DNA from: Biscogniauxia marginata
Taxonomy: Eukaryota; Ascomycota; Sordariomycetes; Xylariales; Xylariaceae
Length of the DNA: 64,000 nucleotides
Direction: 5' to 3'
NCBI GenBank assembly: GCA_022695795.1
Contig: MU404106.1
Span: forward strand, 62,535 to 126,534
In this document: one piece after another, positions 12,436-23,924 of the stretch
Layout: the number at the start of each line of letters is the position of its first letter
How positions within the stretch are numbered: position 1 is the first letter of the stretch
Made by a program: the position numbers and the translations under genes
The notes under the pieces: model-generated
What the model saw: only the letters and a program-made list of their open reading frames with translations
Database searches by the model: none
What the model was told of the DNA's origin: nothing

Positions 12436-14032
12436 ATGGAATCGATATCCAAGTACCTCGCGGCGCCGGGCGAGCCGGTCAACCAGTCGACCGCGGTGAT
12501 CGCGACGACGGCCGCGGTCTCGGCGGTCGCGCTCTTCTCGCTCGCCCGCTTCGCGCTCTGGCCGCGCAAGCCCCGGGTCATCCGCGGGCCCCTGACGACG
12601 AGCGTCCCGCGCCTGTCCGAGGCGGAGCGCGCGGCTATTCCGTACCGGACGGACCACTTCCCGGGGGCCCGGGACGTCGAGACTCCGGTACGTTGTGGTG
12701 TATTTTTATATTTTACTGCTCTATGAGTTTTTTTCTACTTGACTTTTTTTTTTCCTCTCACTGATTTATGGTGAGGTCGGTCTCATCCTTCTTACCTATA
12801 TATATATATATATATATATTTCTATTTAGGTAGAAGGATGGGGGGAGTTATGAGAACTTTTATGATCGAGACAATATGAGTTCGTTACTGATTACCTATA
12901 TGTGTGTGCGTGTGTGTCTGTCGTTGTAGTATGGAAACATCCGCGTCTATGAGTTCGGCCCCGAGGACGGCCGGAAGGTCCTCTTCATCCACGGCATCAG
13001 CACCTCGTGCATGACGCTTACGCACATCGCCAATCCCCTCGCCGAGAAGGGCTGCCGGGTGATGCTCTTCGTAAGTCCAACACACGTGATCTCCCTTCAA
13101 GCAACCAAAAAGCCCACCCCTACTCCCTTATTTTATTTATTTTTATTTTTTATTTTTCTAAACCAAATCTCTCGCAGGACCTCTTCGGGCGCGGCTACAG
13201 CGACGCGCCGGGCGACCTGCCCTACGACACGCGCCTGTTCACGACGCAGATCCTGCTGGTTCTGGCGTCGTCTAGCCTGGCGTGGACGGGCCGCGGCGCG
13301 CTCCACGTCGTCGGGTACTCGCTCGGCGGCGGCATCGCGGCCAACTTCGCGGCCGCCTTCCCCGGCATGGTCGAGACCCTGGTCCTGCTCGCGCCCTCGG
13401 GCCTCATCCGCCCGGGGAACATCGGCCGCGCCAGCCGCCTCGTCTTCACCTCGGGCCTCGTCCCCGAGCGCCTGCTCGCCTGGCTCACCCACCGCCGCCT
13501 GCGCGCCCCCATCGACGACGCCGTGGCCAAGAGGCCCGGGAACAACGCGTCGTCGTCGTCGTCGTCGTCAGCGGCGGAGGAGACCCCGCTTTTCGACCGC
13601 CACGGCAAAGAAGACTACATCGACGTGGCCGTGCAAGACGTCCACGACCCGCCTCCTACTTCCTCCTCCTCCGCCGCCATCCCCTCGCCGACCCCCTTCG
13701 AGCAGCAAGTCGCCAGCTTCGTGCACTGGTCCCTCGACCACAGCGCGGGCTTCGTGCCGGCCATGATGTCGACGATGCGCGCGGCGCCGCTCATGGGGCA
13801 GCACGCGCAGTGGCGCTCGCTGGCGCGCACGTGCGCGCCGTCCACGCTCGCCGTCCTGCTCGGCCGCGACGACACCCTCGTCCAGCCCGCCGACTACGCC
13901 GAGGACGCGCTGCCGCTGCTCGGCGGCCCGGACAACGTCTTCTGGCGCGTCCTGCCCGGCGCGCACAACTTCCCCTTCACCCACGGGGAGCACGCCGTGC
14001 GCGCCATCTGCGAGTTCTGGGGGTGGGAGTGA
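12436..14032 (+). CDS. membrane-anchored alpha/beta-hydrolase
   Basis: A 415-aa hydrolase. Exons are 12436-12687, 12930-13070 and 13178-14032, all phase 0. One N-terminal transmembrane segment (about residues 22-43) precedes a catalytic domain. HGIS (oxyanion loop) and FDLFGRGYSD lie in the core; the nucleophile elbow is GYSLGG with S179, the acid is D362 or D363 in GRDDTL, and the histidine is H394 in PGAHNFPF. The triad is complete, so the enzyme should be active as an esterase, lipase or epoxide-hydrolase-like enzyme; the substrate is unknown. An insert at about residues 215-270 holds a run of seven Ser (TCG repeat), acidic residues and Pro/Ser stretches, probably a disordered lid loop. 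Intron 1 contains a (TA)n tract. Coding GC is very high. Confidence 0.9.
12797..12819. repeat. (TA)n tract in intron 1
   Basis: An uninterrupted TA dinucleotide run inside the first intron of the alpha/beta-hydrolase gene. Confidence 0.9.
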
Positions 14033-14655
14033 GATATGGAAAAAAAAAAAAAGACGGGGACAGTGAAAGGGTTAGGGGAAGGGGGTGATATGGGAGAGAA
14101 TTGTTCTGTAGACAGTTTTTCTCAGAAGTCTCGCGATTACTATATTTTTGTTTTCTGGTGGCGGGTTAGACAGATATACATAAAAGAAAAAGAAAGATTT
14201 TCTTTTGCATAACCGAGGTGGTTTTATAGCATTACTTTAAATGCTACACTGACTAAACACACACATTTAGTGGCTGCCGCGCTTTCTATCCGCAACGCAA
14301 CTCGCGGACGGAAAAAAAGGGGTGGGACTATTCTGTAATCGTCATATTTGATGTACATTAGCAGATATGCACCCCAAGGAAAGGGAACCAGAGGATTACG
14401 TATAAAATCACAAAACTCCGCCGTGTTCCCAAAAATCCCTCCTTTTCATCCGTTAGAATTTCATTCCATCTAATGAGTTAACATGATTCCTGCCCCCTTC
14501 TTCCTTGGGCTGCGCCTTGATGGCGTGTCCGTAATTGTCCGCATTCCATTTTCATAACCTAGATAGCTGGTGACTCCCTTTTCGGTTTAGTTTTTCTAAT
14601 ATAACAAACACAATCTTCGTTTCTTATTTATTCATTTATATATAAAAATTCTTTT
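14033..14655. other. convergent 3' intergenic region
   Basis: This lies between the stop codons of two convergent genes. It is A/T-rich with poly-A and poly-T runs (about 14040-14052 and 14640-14660), consistent with 3' UTRs and poly(A) signals of both. No gene is seen. Confidence 0.5.
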
Positions 14656-15315
14656 TTAAAAATCCATAGCGTCCCGGCCGTTAAGCAGGATGACGCAGGT
14701 AGAGAGGGCGACGACGTCGTCGAGCTCCCTGCCGTTGAGGACGAGCACGGCATCTTTGTCGAAGCCGAGGCCGGTGACGCGGGCGATCTCGACGCGGGTC
14801 TGGTTGAGGCACTTGTAGAGGATGCCGACGCGGCCGCCGGCGCCGGTCATGTCCCAGAAGTAGGGGATGCTGTTCTTGACGAAGGCCTCGTGCTTAGGGG
14901 CGCCGTCGCGGTTGGCGCCGCCGACGGGGCAGAGCTCGATCTCGTGGCGCGAGTGCGGGCTGCCGGCGGGGAAGCGCACCGTCGACGAGTCGAACGAGAC
15001 GAAGGTCATGTTGAGGTCGCAGAGGCGCTCGCCGCTCGCCGCGTCCGTCACCGTCTTAAGCGTGCGCATCATGTCGCCGCTGCTGCCGACGTTGTACGTC
15101 GGCCGCGACGCGAGCTTCTCGGCCGCCTGCGACACGTCGTCCATGAAGGCACGGCTGAAGTCGTCGAAGGGCTGGCGGACCTGGCCCGTCAGGTTCACGA
15201 TGGTGGCCGTGTTCTTGAAGTGGATGCAGCCCTTGAGGTAGAATACCTGGGTGGGGCTGAAGACGACATCCTGGTTGACGGGGAAGTCGTCCGGGTGGAA
15301 GGGGTATTCGGGCAT
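14656..15315 (-). CDS. conserved hypothetical protein, possibly tubby-like fold
   Basis: A single-exon protein of 219 aa without signal peptide or clear transmembrane segment. It begins MPEYPFHPDDFPVNQDVVFS at the first ATG. Motifs such as FVKNSIPYFWDM, GILYKCLNQTRVEIARV and the final VVALSTCVILLNGRDAM have the beta-strand rhythm of the tubby-C / LURP-one-related fold. I offer that as a possibility from memory of fungal homologues, not as a firm domain call. Strongly biased GC-rich codons and an uninterrupted frame support a real gene. Convergent with the hydrolase on its right-hand neighbour's side; no function is inferred from context. Confidence 0.75.
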   Translation of the reverse strand: MPEYPFHPDDFPVNQDVVFSPTQVFYLKGCIHFKNTATIVNLTGQVRQPFDDFSRAFMDDVSQAAEKLASRPTYNVGSSGDMMRTLKTVTDAASGERLCDLNMTFVSFDSSTVRFPAGSPHSRHEIELCPVGGANRDGAPKHEAFVKNSIPYFWDMTGAGGRVGILYKCLNQTRVEIARVTGLGFDKDAVLVLNGRELDDVVALSTCVILLNGRDAMDF

Positions 15316-16805
15316 CGTGACGGCGTGGGGAGGTGTGGTGTTGTATTTGACGATTTATAAGTGAGGTCGAGGTCGAGTGACGATGACGATGACGATGACG
15401 ATGACAATGATATCTGCGATGTCTCGGGTTTTATGTATACGTATATATGTAGGTACCTAGTATACGAAAGGCTGTCTAGAACAGATATAATGGCTGTTAT
15501 TACTATTATTAGTTCCGTCTGAGAAGAGAAAGGCACTGCTCGTCTAAGAGCCAGGCTATGTCGTTTTGGAACAGAGACAATTATGGTTTCGAGCCGTAGA
15601 TCTGGAGTGCTGGGACCACGTAATATAACGGGAGGGGCCGTTGTTGGAGACATGTTAGGGACCGCGAGTGACGTCAGGCCGGCCTCCAATACCTGATTTC
15701 CAGTCCGTCTCCTTCCAAGTTTCAGGAACTCTCCGGCCACTGGCGTCAGCGACTCGTCGTGTAACAAACAACAGCCTAACAGCCTTCCATATTAACAATT
15801 ACCTACCTATCCACAGTGGAGATATGTATATTGTATAGGTACGTATCATCTCGATTTTGTCAATCCATTCCCACAATGGGGTTCAGAAAATGTCATCACT
15901 GCCTACTCAAGTGTGTGGTTAGTCGATCTAACTTCACCTTATACGAGGTGCAACTGCAATGCAGTCTAGGTCCCGCTTACATACCTATTTGTTGAGTCCA
16001 CTCGAGAGTCTGGGCAAGCTCTTGGTTGAGTCGCAAAACATGAAATAAAAATAGAAACCAAACCTTTTATAGCCGCCCTCACTAGAGGATAACAGAATGC
16101 TCACCTCCCGGGTATGATAACAAACTCACCACTATGGATAAGATGAATAACCCCGGACCCCTATTTTGTTGTTGGTGGTTAGTGACGACACTGCGGGGTA
16201 CAGAATATCAACCAGAGTCAAGCGTTCCCCCACGATGAACCAGACAGGACATGGCGCTCGTATTGCTGCTGATACCCATCTTGCAAATACCTAACCTTAG
16301 GTACCTACATATCCAATTCGACGCGAGTTGGTTGGTTTACACGATCTGAAATAAGCGTAACCTTAGGTAAATAGATGAAAAAAATTGAAACCTTTAAAAG
16401 TGTTGTACCTAGGTAACAGTCATCTTTTCTCCGACCGGCACTCGTCGCTTATCAGTCGCCTCGCCATTCCGGGCTGAAACATACCTACCTTAGGTACATC
16501 GTGCCGTTGATTGGTTCCCCGTGGAGCGCCTCGGAGAAGCACCGTTTCGCACCTCGATCTATGTAGCCAAAAGATAGATAGATAGAGTCTACGATTTAAA
16601 TCCAAGACTTCTCATTGGTTAATGAGGTTGCCGAGACTCTTGAACTAATATAGACCTATTGGCCAGTATATATCTTGCGAATACGTGTAGTTTGCAATAC
16701 TCTGAGTTTCGTTTGGTGAAGTTGGCTAAACTCTACAGGTCATTTAACTGAGAGCTTCATAATACTCAAGGGTCGTTTCTAAGCAAGTATCGTGAGTAGG
16801 TAAGA
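15316..16805. other. intergenic region rich in short repeats
   Basis: No gene is seen. It holds a (GATGAC)n tract at 15378-15410, just upstream of the 219-aa gene, a GATA run at about 16573-16588, and a dense group of ACCTAGGT/CCTTAGGTACCTA palindromes (about 15452, 16295-16308, 16405-16417 and 16480-16499). Confidence 0.55.
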
Positions 16806-18013
16806 ATGGACGTCACCGAAGACTTCAGCCCCTACCGAGCAGATGGCAAACTAGTATGCACCCCTTATCTAGACCTGGGACGCATTTACGAATGTACTGA
16901 TTAGCATAGCATGGCTTTGTCTGCGTGGTAGCAGGAGCCTCCCAGCCTGTGGGACAGGCGATAATTCACGAGTTAGCAGGTCTCTGTCCAACGGTCTCCC
17001 TGACTGCGGCCCCAAGAACTGACATCCGCCATAGCTCATGGAGCAGCCTCGATATATGGTTAGAGCGCTCTCGATCCTGGACCACCTCTGCTTTTTAATC
17101 CGCCGAGAGAACTGACATTGGAGATAGCCTGTGACAGAACCGCTAGCTCCGACTCTTACAAGAAGCTCGTAGAGAAAGTGGGCAAGGAATTCCCGAGAAG
17201 TAAAATTATACCGTACCCTTTCAACGTTGCCAAGGAGGACGAGACACTAGTACTCATCGACGAGGTGCTCAACGCATTCGGGCGCCTAGACGTCTGGGTC
17301 TGCTCATCCGGACTTCTCGGCCCGTCTTCGATCGAGGCGACCACGCCTGACGATCTGCAGAAGTGCTTCGAAGCCCACTCTCTAGCTCCGTTCTTCGCTC
17401 TGAAGTACGCCCCGGCGGCGATGGCCAAGTTGACCGAGAGGCCGTCATACCCGAACGCTACGCCAAAGACGCAGAAGTACGGGAGCATAATTGTCATTAG
17501 CAGCGTCGCGTCAGTCCACGGCGGCTGCTGGGGTCCTTGCTACACCATGACCTCGCACGCTGCCTTGGGCGTCGTGAAAGCAGGCGTGGCGACCCTCAAG
17601 GGCACCGGGGTGCGGATCAACTGCATATCGCCGGGGCAGATAGATGTCGGGGTTGACCTCCAAGGTGTAAGTGTGACGGCCTCTGCCCTTGCAAACCCGA
17701 GGATGAAAACGCGTTGTCATAACACGATAGGGTCCAGTTCGACATGCGAGGGATGACTTCTCAATTCCCCCCCGCGAGTCTGCAGAAGCCGGAGGTGAGC
17801 CGAGTTCGCCGAGTTCGCCGAGCCCGCCGAGCCCAGCACTTGTCGGCAACTAGAAAAACTGACGCAGCCTGCTCCTAGGTCCAGGAGAGAACCATCGGGT
17901 TGGAAAGGGCCGGCAGGACTCAGGAGGTGGCCCGGGTCGCGGGTTTTCTAGCCAGCGGCTTCTCTTCCTACATCACGGGCGCGAATCTTATTGTCGATGG
18001 TGGCGCATCGTAA
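16806..18013 (+). CDS. divergent short-chain dehydrogenase lacking catalytic Lys
   Basis: An SDR-fold protein of 288 aa in my model. Exons are 16806-16853, 16910-16979, 17110-17666, 17738-17794 and 17879-18013. The first two restore the N-terminal nucleotide-binding strand (FVCVVAGASQPVGQAIIHEL). The 16979/17110 junction uses a weak donor (GTCTCT) and is the least certain part; everything from 17110 on is secure. Core motifs are FGRLDVWVCSSG, VISSVAS (S170/171) and GVRINCISPGQID, with a final GANLIVDGGAS. The active-site Tyr is present (Y184, CYTMTS), but the Lys four residues on is Ser (S188). The middle Gly of the TGxxxGxG motif is Pro. It may therefore be a non-catalytic or altered SDR. 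An intron has a GCCGAGTTC minisatellite. Confidence 0.75.
17797..17834. repeat. nonamer minisatellite in intron
   Basis: About four tandem copies of a GCCGAGTTC/GCCGAGCCC unit lie inside the last intron of the divergent SDR gene. Confidence 0.8.
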
Positions 18014-18404
18014 GTTTCGACTTATCCGTTCCGTGGTATAGATACTTCGACTAAACCAGACGGCGCAGTGTAATGAATCCGCTGACGGTCCCTATTTGAC
18101 GAAAATCATAAAGAGTGGAATGTGAGAAAAAGGAGGCTGGGAGGGTACCTAAAGGTTAGGTTAGGTTAGGTTTCGGCCGCGTTCAGCAGGTGGTAGTTAG
18201 TGATCTTAGCGGCCGATAACAATAAATTCCAGCGGGGGGCAAAGTTGTTTATCAGCTCTACCCCACATTCGCTTTCGCATAAGAGGTTACCGTAAACACT
18301 TTTACCTATTACTCGATTTGACTTACACAAAGCTACCTACCTAACCTACCTACCGTGATCCCGCCAACTTCCCCCGTATACCTCCATCGGCCAAGCAAGC
18401 AGTA
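18014..18404. other. intergenic with TTAGG-type repeat
   Basis: A short spacer with three tandem TTAGG units at 18156-18170 and CTACCTACCTAACC-type repeats near 18330-18355, immediately upstream of the deaminase. No gene is seen. Confidence 0.5.
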
Positions 18405-19188
18405 ATGCCCCTAACCCCCCGCTCCAGCGCAGACCCGGTGTCGGTCGAGTCCACCTGCCGGGACCACGGCCTGACGGCGGGCGAGTTCCGGGAGCTCCAC
18501 CGGCGCTGCGTGGCGGCCAAGTCGAACGCCTACTGCCCCTACAGCCAGTTCCGGGTCGGGGCCTCGATCCTCTCCCGGGCGGGCGACGGCGGCGTCTACT
18601 TCGACGGCGCCAACGTCGAGAACGCGTCGTACCCGGTGGGGACCTGCGCCGAGCGCGTCGCGTTCGGCAAGGCCGTGACGGGGGGCCACCGGAGGATCAG
18701 GGCCGTCGCCGTCGCCACCGACATCTCCCCTCCGGCTAGCCCCTGCGGCATGTGTCGCCAGTTGTGAGTCCGCAACGCACCTATACCCCGTACCCCATAC
18801 CCGTATCCATATCCATATCCACGCCCGCAGCGCGCATATATGTGATGCGTGAGAAGCGGCCCAATCATATAAAACTATCTACCTAGAGAGCGGGAAGCTA
18901 GGTTAGGTTAGGTTTAGTTTTTCTGACATGTACCGTTGCTCGTCACAGCATTCGAGAGTTCTGCGACCCTGCGACACCGATCATCATGTTCGACAAGGAT
19001 GACCAGTACGTCGTCCTGCGGCTCGAAGAGGTGAGTTTTTTTCTTCCCTTTGTCTCTCTGGAGCCGAACTATCTGAACCGAGGGTGCCGATTCGGCGGAC
19101 TAGCTAATTATTTCCGATACAGATGCTACCCATGTCTTTCGGGCCCGAGGCGCTTCCGCCGCCGGGAACACTTCGCTCTTCTTCATGA
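18405..19188 (+). CDS. cytidine deaminase
   Basis: A pyrimidine-salvage enzyme converting cytidine/deoxycytidine to uridine/deoxyuridine, in the homotetrameric zinc-dependent class. It is 168 aa, slightly longer than the usual 130-150. Exons are 18405-18763, 18949-19030 and 19123-19188. Substrate-side motif YCPYSQFRVGAS and NVENASYPVGTCAER are present. Zinc and catalysis: C81-A-E83 and P-C114-G-M-C117. An N-terminal extension of about 25 aa precedes the domain. The last exon adds 21 residues ending in a Pro/Ser tail after the expected LPMSFGP end; this MLPMSFGPEALP block is typical of fungal members. Coding GC is very high. The upstream flank carries TAGGT repeats, and so does intron 1 (18899-18912). 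Confidence 0.93.
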
Positions 19189-21337
19189 TGGAGTTTAGTG
19201 CTATTCGACTTATACGCGCTCTAGACATCTTTTCATATATATACAAGTCGAACATGGAACTAATTGGCTACAATTTATACTTAAAGCCCCTTTTCCTAGC
19301 TCATATATAAATCTAACGTACCTATATTTGACCTTTTAATATGTATCTAAGTGTGTTGCGATATCGTGGGCGTCTAGGTTCGATACGTATCGCCTACAGT
19401 TAATTATATTTTAGGCAATGCAGCATCCTATTATACGACTAAATGAAATATTATATTGGTTTTGTCTCTCTTTACATGGAGGCCACGAGGTTACGTTCGG
19501 ATTATTGTAAGTATATGTAACGTGTAGATTATGTAGGTCGTCCTCGAGAGTAGCACGCCAAAGTCCTCGGCATCCAACTGGAGTATCCTAGTTAGAGCTG
19601 GGATCCACACCCCATGCCTGATACTTACTTGTCGGTTTCCCCAATATCTAGCAGCACGTACATACCTACGGTACTGTATGTATTATAAGCCAGGCTACTA
19701 TTTATTACCTTAAGGTACTACTCGCCTATAGAATCTTGCAGATCTAATTAAACTCTTTCTTGTTTCTTCCTAATCTCCCCCCTTCCGACCCTTGTCCCCA
19801 ACTACGTATATGTGTACATAGAACTTCCTTATAAGAGCAGTTTTATAGGGGGCACCCGCACGATAGAGCCAAATGCGGGGAAGAACGCGGAGAAATTGGG
19901 GATTCCTTGGATCCTTCACCCTCTCCAACCCCAAACAGCCAAGTTACCTAGGTACATAGTCCTTGGTTATGGGTAGAACGGCCTCGCCTTTAGCCCTACA
20001 GTCTGTTGTGGCACACACCAATCCATGTGTGTATTTAAACGGACCAGTAATAGATGTGTGGCAATATTATTGTTAACATTTTTTTATTGTTCTTATAAGA
20101 AAGCACATATGTTTGTTGCCTGCTGCGAACTCGTCCTCTGGCGGTGAGTTTGTCGGTATAGGGCGCATTGGAGTGATCACAGGACTCTATAATAGTCAAG
20201 ACTTTTCAAGGCTTTATTTACTACATGTATGTAACAACATACAACACCAAACCCTCGAGCTCAGTTTACTATTTTCAGTGCTTGGGTCTTCTGTGGAAAG
20301 GAAAGAAAAAAAAAGATAATAGCGACCATAGTACCTATGTAACCTCACATGTAAGCGGTAGGTAAATCGTGTGGGCAATACGACATGGTGCATCGGAGCT
20401 ATGGCTAGTATCGCTCTCTGGGGTATTATGCGCACCAATGGGGAGCAGGAATATCGGACCGACCCCTTGGGGGGAGTCCCAGGGTCTTCTTCTCTCCCCC
20501 AGCTCTCTCTCCGCACTTCGGCTTGGCTAGCGACCCCGTGGGCCAAATCTCCCACAGCCCCGTGATTGGTGCATTTGCTTAGTTACCCTTGGAAAGGAAG
20601 CATGCCGCATGGATGTTGCGAGGTCAGTATCCAATGTACTGCGAAGGCGAAGTTACGTCCAGGGCTGCCAGGGTCTGAGAACAACCCGGATTTTCCTCCT
20701 GGAGCCAGCCGATCTGCTGTCGACCGCGGGACGTATAGTAAACAAGTAGTAACTCATCACCGTTGGTTTAAAACCTAGGCTATGTATGCTAGCTAACCTA
20801 GACTCTTTACATACCCCCGGCACAACACGTTCGAAACGACCCCAACAGGGTAAGGTTTCCGCACCTATAGCGAAGCTTATTCCCTAGGCTGTCAGCAACC
20901 TCGCGCAGGAAGATGAGAGTTGGGGTTATGGATGTAGCCGCTGCTTAGTAGTAGTACGATTACGTCTCGTATGGAATATGACCCGAGCCTTATCACCTTT
21001 CCAGCTAGGTTTGGCCATCGAATGTCGACCCATAGGGCATGTGGAGAATTCTTTTTCCCGTGGGCACTGGAAAAGCCCAAGGTGAGTGAGTGGAAGAGAT
21101 GGAGCCCCCCGGGGAAAGGGTCCCATCGCGCAGAGACGCATGCAACCCGCACTCCATTATATGAAGGGTTCCATCCCACCCTCTTATTTTTTTTAATTTT
21201 GTTTCTTAATCTGGTTATTGGGGTAATTGTCCTTTTTCTGATTCCGCATCTCCTTCTTTGACTTCGTCTCTCCCTGTGTAAGTGAAGAAGAGAGAAAGAG
21301 AGCCTACCTACACGGTAGCGCAAAAGCTTTCGTCACG
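19189..21337. other. 2.1-kb gene-free intergenic region
   Basis: No gene is supported. It contains ACCTAGGT motifs (for example 19944-19956 and about 19660-19720) and T-rich runs. The last 300 bp should hold the promoter of the sugar porter. Confidence 0.55.
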
Positions 21338-23534
21338 ATGTCGCGATTTCCGAAGATCAGTAAGTCGGTTTCTTTGATTTTATTTCCTTGTGTGTGCCTA
21401 CTTAGTCGAAAAATACTGACGTGACATGAATAGCCAACACCTACTTCATGGCCATCGTGGCCACTGTCGGAGGGATGCTCTTCGGTTTCGATATCTCTTC
21501 GATGTCGGCCATTGTCATCACCGAACAGTATATCGAATACTTCGGCAACCCCTCCGGTGTCACCCAGGGCGCCATCGGATCCGCCCTCGCGGCTGGCTCC
21601 GTCATTGGCAGTTTGATGGCCGGCCCGATTTCGGACAAATGGGGCCGTCGCGACAGGTATGAAGCTGGGAGATACTACAAGCTCGTGCGCTGGATATTAA
21701 TGTGAATCACGCAGTATCATGTTCGCCTGTCTCTGGTGGCTCGCTGGCACCGCGGTCCAGGTCGCCACCACTGGTGTTGGTTCTCTGATCGCCGGCAGAG
21801 TCTTGAACGGCGTCTGCGTTGGTATCACCTCATCCCAGGTCCCGGTCTACCTTGCCGAGATCGCGCAACGTGTAAGTCTCGCAGCGCTCGCTGTCCCCCA
21901 GAACAGAAATTACCCAGGGGGTTTCTAAGAAAACTGACAATATTTTCCTCCCCAGGATTACCGAGGACGTATCATCATCATCCAGCAGCTAGCCATCGAA
22001 TGGGGTATCCTGATCATGTATTTCATCGGCTACGGCTGCAGCAAGATCCCCGGCACGGCCTCCTTCCGCACGGCCTGGGGCACGCAGTTCATCCCCTGCG
22101 TCCTGCTGATGATTGGCCTCCCCTTCCTGCCCCGGTCTCCCAGATGGCTCGCCAAGGTCGGCCGCGAGGAAGAGGCCATCCAGACTCTCGCCGATATCCA
22201 GGCCGGCGGCAACAAGGATGACCCCCTAGTCGTCGCCGAGTGGGAGGAGATTTACACCGTCCTGATGGCAGAGCGCGAGGCTGTTCGAGGGTGGAGGAAG
22301 TTCGTCGCCAACGGCATGTGGAAACGGACTTTGGCCGGCGTGAGCGTCCAGGCCTGGCAAGTAAGCTTGGATTTCCGGTTTGCGTCCCATGAGTTTGTCA
22401 TGCTAACCCCAATAAGCAAATGAGCGGCGCGAATGTCATCGTGTACTACATAGCTTATGTCTTCCTCATGGCCGGCTTGGAGGGAGATATCAACTTGATT
22501 TCCTCGGGTATCCAATACGCTCTCTTCATCATGTGAGTCTTACTTGTTTCCTACTGTGCGAAACCCCGTTCCCGGGGTCAGAGGAGATATATTTCAGTGA
22601 TACTATGTTCATCTGCTATTTTACACGTTCCAAGGCAGAATACCGGACGGGATGGTGTGGTTGACTTGACTAACCTATTGCAGATTCACCACCATCATGT
22701 TCTTCTTCATCGACCGCATCGGCCGCCGGACCCTCCTCGTCTCCGGCGCTCTCGGCATGGCCGTCTGCCACTTCGTCGTCGGCGGTCTGCTCGGAACGTA
22801 CTCCGTCGACGTGCCCGGAGGTGTCGGCGGTAACCACAACGTCGTCATCCAGGTGACCGGCTCGCCCGCCCACGGCGTCATCGCTTTCAGCTATCTGCTT
22901 ATCATCGTGTACGCTCTGACCCTGGCCCCCGTCGCCTGGGTTTACGCCGCCGAGGTCTGGTCTCTAGGAACTCGGGCGACTGGCATGGCGCTCGCTTCCG
23001 TCGCCAATTGGCTCTTCAACTTCGCTCTCGGACTATTCACCCCGCCAGGATTCCTTGTACGTATATCCCTTGACACTTCCCTTCTTAGACCCGTCGATGC
23101 TAACGTGTTTTCTTATTAGAATGTGAGAATATCTCTTTCGTGTCTTGCTCTCACACTCAAATCCCAGTTGCTTCTGTCGCATTTCCTGGATATTTCTAGA
23201 ATATAATAAGTATTGAAGTTCTCGGGACAGCATACTAACGTACGAGCAGATCAAATACAAGGTCTTTATCATCTTCGGCGTGCTCTGTGTCTGCGCTGCC
23301 GTCCAGGCGTTCCTGACGTACCCCGAGACGAGCGGTAAGACTATCGAGGAGATCGAGACGCTCTTCGCCAAGGGTGCCCCCGCCGCCTGGACGACCAAGA
23401 AAGGCGGCTCCCGCCTCGACGCCGAGATCCAGAACGTGCTCGAGCGCAAGGAGCGCGGCGAGGAAGTCCGCGCTGAGGTCCACCACGACCTTGAGAAGAC
23501 GGTGTCCGCTCCCGAGACTAAGGAGACGGTCTGA
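21338..23534 (+). CDS. MFS sugar porter
   Basis: A plasma-membrane hexose-type proton symporter or facilitator (TC 2.A.1.1), 527 aa with 12 predicted TMs. Exons are 21338-21359, 21434-21656, 21715-21871, 21956-22360, 22417-22532, 22684-23056, 23120-23122 and 23250-23534. Family signatures are GGMLFGFDISSMSA (TM1), GPISDKWGRRDS, GRVLNGVCVGITSSQVPVYL, QQLAIEWGILIMY, FLPRSPRWLAK, QQMSGANVIVYYI (TM7, sugar-binding QQxxGxN), DRIGRRTLLVSG, and PETSGKTIEEIETLF in the tail. The seventh exon is one codon, AAT, giving the conserved Asn in FTPPGFLNIKYK. Introns at each junction have good branch sites. Exact substrate is not determinable; the IEWGILIMY group includes glucose, xylose and quinate carriers. 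Confidence 0.93.
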
Positions 23535-23924
23535 TTATGAGAAGCGCAATGTAATGAAGTCGTTTATTCAACCCCCCAGACAGACAGCTGGGGTTTGTCG
23601 GCCTGTTACTATGCAGTGTAGTTTGGGTAACTGCTTAGATTAGGGATGAGTAATTTAAGTTACGGAAAGGTCACTATTGATACGTTGGGAGTACAGAAAG
23701 CCCCAAAGAAACTTTTCTCGAGTTAGTGGCAGATACACACACGCATATACATGCATACATACACATATGTATGCACGAATATATACCTATATATACCCAA
23801 TAATATATTTACATATATTTTGCGTATCTGGCCCCTGATATAACAGATCATCATGGTAGCTTTTGTCTTTAGCTCCCCTTTCCCTAAATATTCATCGCAC
23901 GTGTGCTGTACCCCTATATATAAC
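23535..23924. other. convergent 3' intergenic region
   Basis: Spacer between convergent stop codons. It contains alternating CATA/TACA-type purine-pyrimidine repeats at about 23735-23820. No gene is seen. Confidence 0.5.

Noticed and set aside
12152..12764. Several open frames of Cys-Leu-Ser-Val or Thr-Asp-Arg-Gln repeats on both strands
   Set aside because: They are translations of the (CAGA)n microsatellite, open in every frame because the unit has no stop codon.
13011..14088. Arg/Pro/Ser-rich alternative frames across the alpha/beta-hydrolase
   Set aside because: GC-rich shadow frames; the catalytic triad identifies the real one.
18156..18170. Interstitial telomere
   Set aside because: TTAGG units here lack the extra G of the fungal TTAGGG repeat, are only three copies long and match the dispersed TAGGTA motif.
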